A stretch of DNA of 8,136 nucleotides, from the NCBI GenBank assembly GCA_020696955.1, contig JAJFBK010000037.1, positions 1 through 8,136 on the forward strand, in the 5' to 3' direction. Below are positions 7,701 through 8,136 of this stretch, piece after piece. The translations under genes were made by a program, and so were the position numbers. This DNA comes from Patescibacteria group bacterium. GTDB taxonomy: Bacteria > Patescibacteria > UBA1384 > CAILIB01. The notes under the pieces were generated by a model. It was not told the origin of the DNA. It worked only from the letters and a program-made list of their open reading frames with translations, and ran no database searches. Numbering within the stretch: position 1 is the stretch's first letter; every line of letters begins with the position of its first letter.

Positions 7701-8136
7701 CGCCTTGCAGCAGGATTTCAAGAAAAGCGCAGAAGAAAAGGTAGACACAACCCCAAAGGGGATACTCAACCAGATCAAAAAACTTGAGACATTCTTCAGC
7801 CGGGCAAAGCAGATCAACTCGAATAACTCGATAAGCGTTCAGGTCAAACAAAAAACTGAAGAAGGATTGTTTGTTGTCCGAGAAATGATCGCCGGCAGGG
7901 AGCTAACCTTCAACCAAGACGTATCAGGATCAAGTGAAAGCGGAGGTAGAAACGGAAGCAATCAGACCAAGGGCTGTATTTCCCTGACGGCAATCCGCAA
8001 TCTAGCCAAGGACAGCGCCTCATCAGCTTCGACTGCTGAAGCCAAGAAAAACAGCCAAGAAAAGTTCAAGTCCATAGCTCAGAGCGTGGCCGGTTGCCAA
8101 CTAGACACCTCTCTTAAGATTCCCGCAGGATCCTTC
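4771..8136 (+). CDS. Giant secreted repeat protein, 3' partial, no recognised family
   Basis: One uninterrupted frame runs from ATG 4771 to the window edge: at least 1122 residues, with no stop yet. The start makes an ATGA overlap with the peptidase stop and opens a signal peptide (SYKKS, hydrophobic core about 16-36, likely cleavage near ETIQA/AQ at about 41). After it come an acidic Ser/Glu-rich stretch (about 52-90), a mixed domain (about 91-380) with six of the ten cysteines by residue 302, a helical region (about 381-550) with Gly-Arg repeats, a mixed region (about 551-680), and long helical, coiled-coil-prone segments (about 690-1060). Cysteines 52, 131, 180, 188, 282, 302, 646, 662, 1069 and 1109 could form five disulfides. 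No catalytic motif, LPXTG or internal transmembrane helix is visible so far. It may be a structural, adhesive or secretion-channel-associated protein; a T4SS link is inference from context. The missing C-terminus could change this view. Confidence 0.85.
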   Translation, partial: MKLPSFISTSYKKSPAVISFFLIELLILGPVVTLIPETIQAAQVAAASSEPCSNDLAAPTEISESESDFQLSEEEIAQGGADGSPETDEGLYAFLTENDLTSWKPTLINLEDRLALLRTMPGYDSQKKGACLKAEVAGDFFSLIPLHNDTRDYLDALALYGPRIIFNNPIDRYAIEGEPCQLWNGTVCDETTEEVTVKDVAGNDVKEKRPKYYDDTVWPNGKWDAPKADVRILKSLIYLVTPESQGGAGHERIAVGRIIQDNKSSNEFESDEEDDKVVRPACGSGVYSIHYYDSSNPTNPGCVAQAFDIAEIDNIRMTTKITQKRRVGGNKVSYSYKEFPIKVAWQTDEGIDKSGGLPPVNVFEAAKISFNGNMLDLLEEFGLGSELDASKLDITNLGDMAGAIGMSVLSQILNSPSGSLSGWDLPSTLESFGRIYIANQLGLAPEAFAKKDGDIIENIGRATLEKNMGLPSGALDGGNSEEVYANLGRRYIEETVLGIANNSLSGTKTSEEEFLIKVGQGKIAKAYGLNLSDIQGKNSAEELKKSSIKAGLIFSSNSSQSVDEKLRLTFIANPTGSQRDTYGFQASDYEQPTNRLLNGSLSLKDYFKMVGGRTITSTIGAFNSKPANTNTREAVNNPLAGGNEACGGVLSQFADSNPLGSCNPNNIVSTLTLKRPVLQASGAFSDADIQSLFSQAQNAQPLFAIGDGGQNNINSQVQAAYNKTVDLHDVVSSYIRRLQKVDTSNRSGGSYGKLASVTESLSIIRGIESQLETFQSAALSYLRQQGQSGRSAALNLSGTTLRFDDNQKLANVVITDQDPLNAILSGDPATFGIVGRSIAAQKLTDNAVNQSLLSSQLFKDLSPTFASIGKFGLTEEELAQKGLLPDDLQRIFQKDLGSEVFKRIGENELLRVAWNKSEIASSVNESFTGSEVQDLIKTVQNVNSSINFYKDRYAKLQDISSSMQGILSQVPQNSEVAALQQDFKKSAEEKVDTTPKGILNQIKKLETFFSRAKQINSNNSISVQVKQKTEEGLFVVREMIAGRELTFNQDVSGSSESGGRNGSNQTKGCISLTAIRNLAKDSASSASTAEAKKNSQEKFKSIAQSVAGCQLDTSLKIPAGSF
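6040..6372 (+). repeat. Degenerate Gly-Arg helical repeats within the giant protein
   Basis: Four consecutive units at the protein level, about 27-31 residues apart, share the pattern [Phe/Ile/Leu/Val]-Gly-[Arg/Gln]-x(2-3)-[Ile/Leu]-x(3-4)-Gly-Leu or close to it. They are SFGRIYIANQLGL (Gly433), NIGRATLEKNMGL (Gly460), NLGRRYIEETVLG (Gly488) and KVGQGKIAKAYGL (Gly519). Each is preceded by an acidic helix (DIIEN, EEVYAN, EEEFLIK). Related single motifs recur at Gly612, Gly835, Gly869 and Gly906. The DNA itself is not repetitive, so the duplication is old or the likeness is structural. Confidence 0.6.

Noticed and set aside
7534..7851. Minus-strand open frame of 105 codons with hydrophobic stretches
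   Set aside because: It is wholly inside the open frame of the giant protein; its hydrophobicity is what antisense of a polar helical coding region gives.
1..8136. Alternative genetic code with UGA read as glycine (Gracilibacteria/SR1)
   Set aside because: No in-frame TGA occurs inside any gene, and TGA ends two genes exactly at ATGA overlaps.
1..8136. Rho-independent terminators, tRNA, CRISPR or insertion sequence ends
   Set aside because: Gaps between genes are too short, and no hairpin plus T-tract, spaced direct repeats or terminal inverted repeats were found by eye. The T8 run at 1846 has no stem before it.

Overview
The window is a compact, single-strand gene block. Six genes, all on the + strand, fill it almost completely. 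Gaps are 3 to 18 bases and two junctions are ATGA stop/start overlaps (658-661 and 4771-4774), so it reads as one operon or part of one. Both end genes are cut by the window edge. There is no intergenic stretch over 20 bases, and I see no RNA gene, CRISPR array, insertion sequence, origin or convincing terminator. TGA, TAA and TAG all appear to act as stops, so nothing points to a recoded UGA.

Layout: (1) the C-terminal end of an N-acetylmuramoyl-L-alanine amidase (Amidase_3) fused to an intact M23/LytM endopeptidase; (2) a membrane-anchored protein with a predicted beta-propeller; (3) a small two-helix protein with a signal peptide that looks like a VirB2/TrbC-class type IV secretion pilin; (4) a second membrane-anchored propeller protein, with a PEGA domain and a proline-rich cytoplasmic tail; (5) a membrane-anchored NlpC/P60-type cysteine peptidase; (6) a very large secreted protein, at least 1122 residues and still open at the window end, with no recognised family, degenerate helical repeats around a Gly-Arg motif and an even number of cysteines.

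The combination of a T4SS-type pilin, PEGA plus propeller membrane proteins, murein hydrolases and a giant secreted protein in a tight operon most resembles the Candidate Phyla Radiation (Patescibacteria). This is an inference from gene content; no marker gene is present to prove it.

Working model (inference): the cluster encodes a cell-surface apparatus. The hydrolases would open the murein, the pilin would form a filament or channel subunit, the two propellers would act as extracytoplasmic scaffolds or receptors, and the giant protein would be an exported structural or adhesive component. Gene 6 and its setting are the part most likely to be undescribed.
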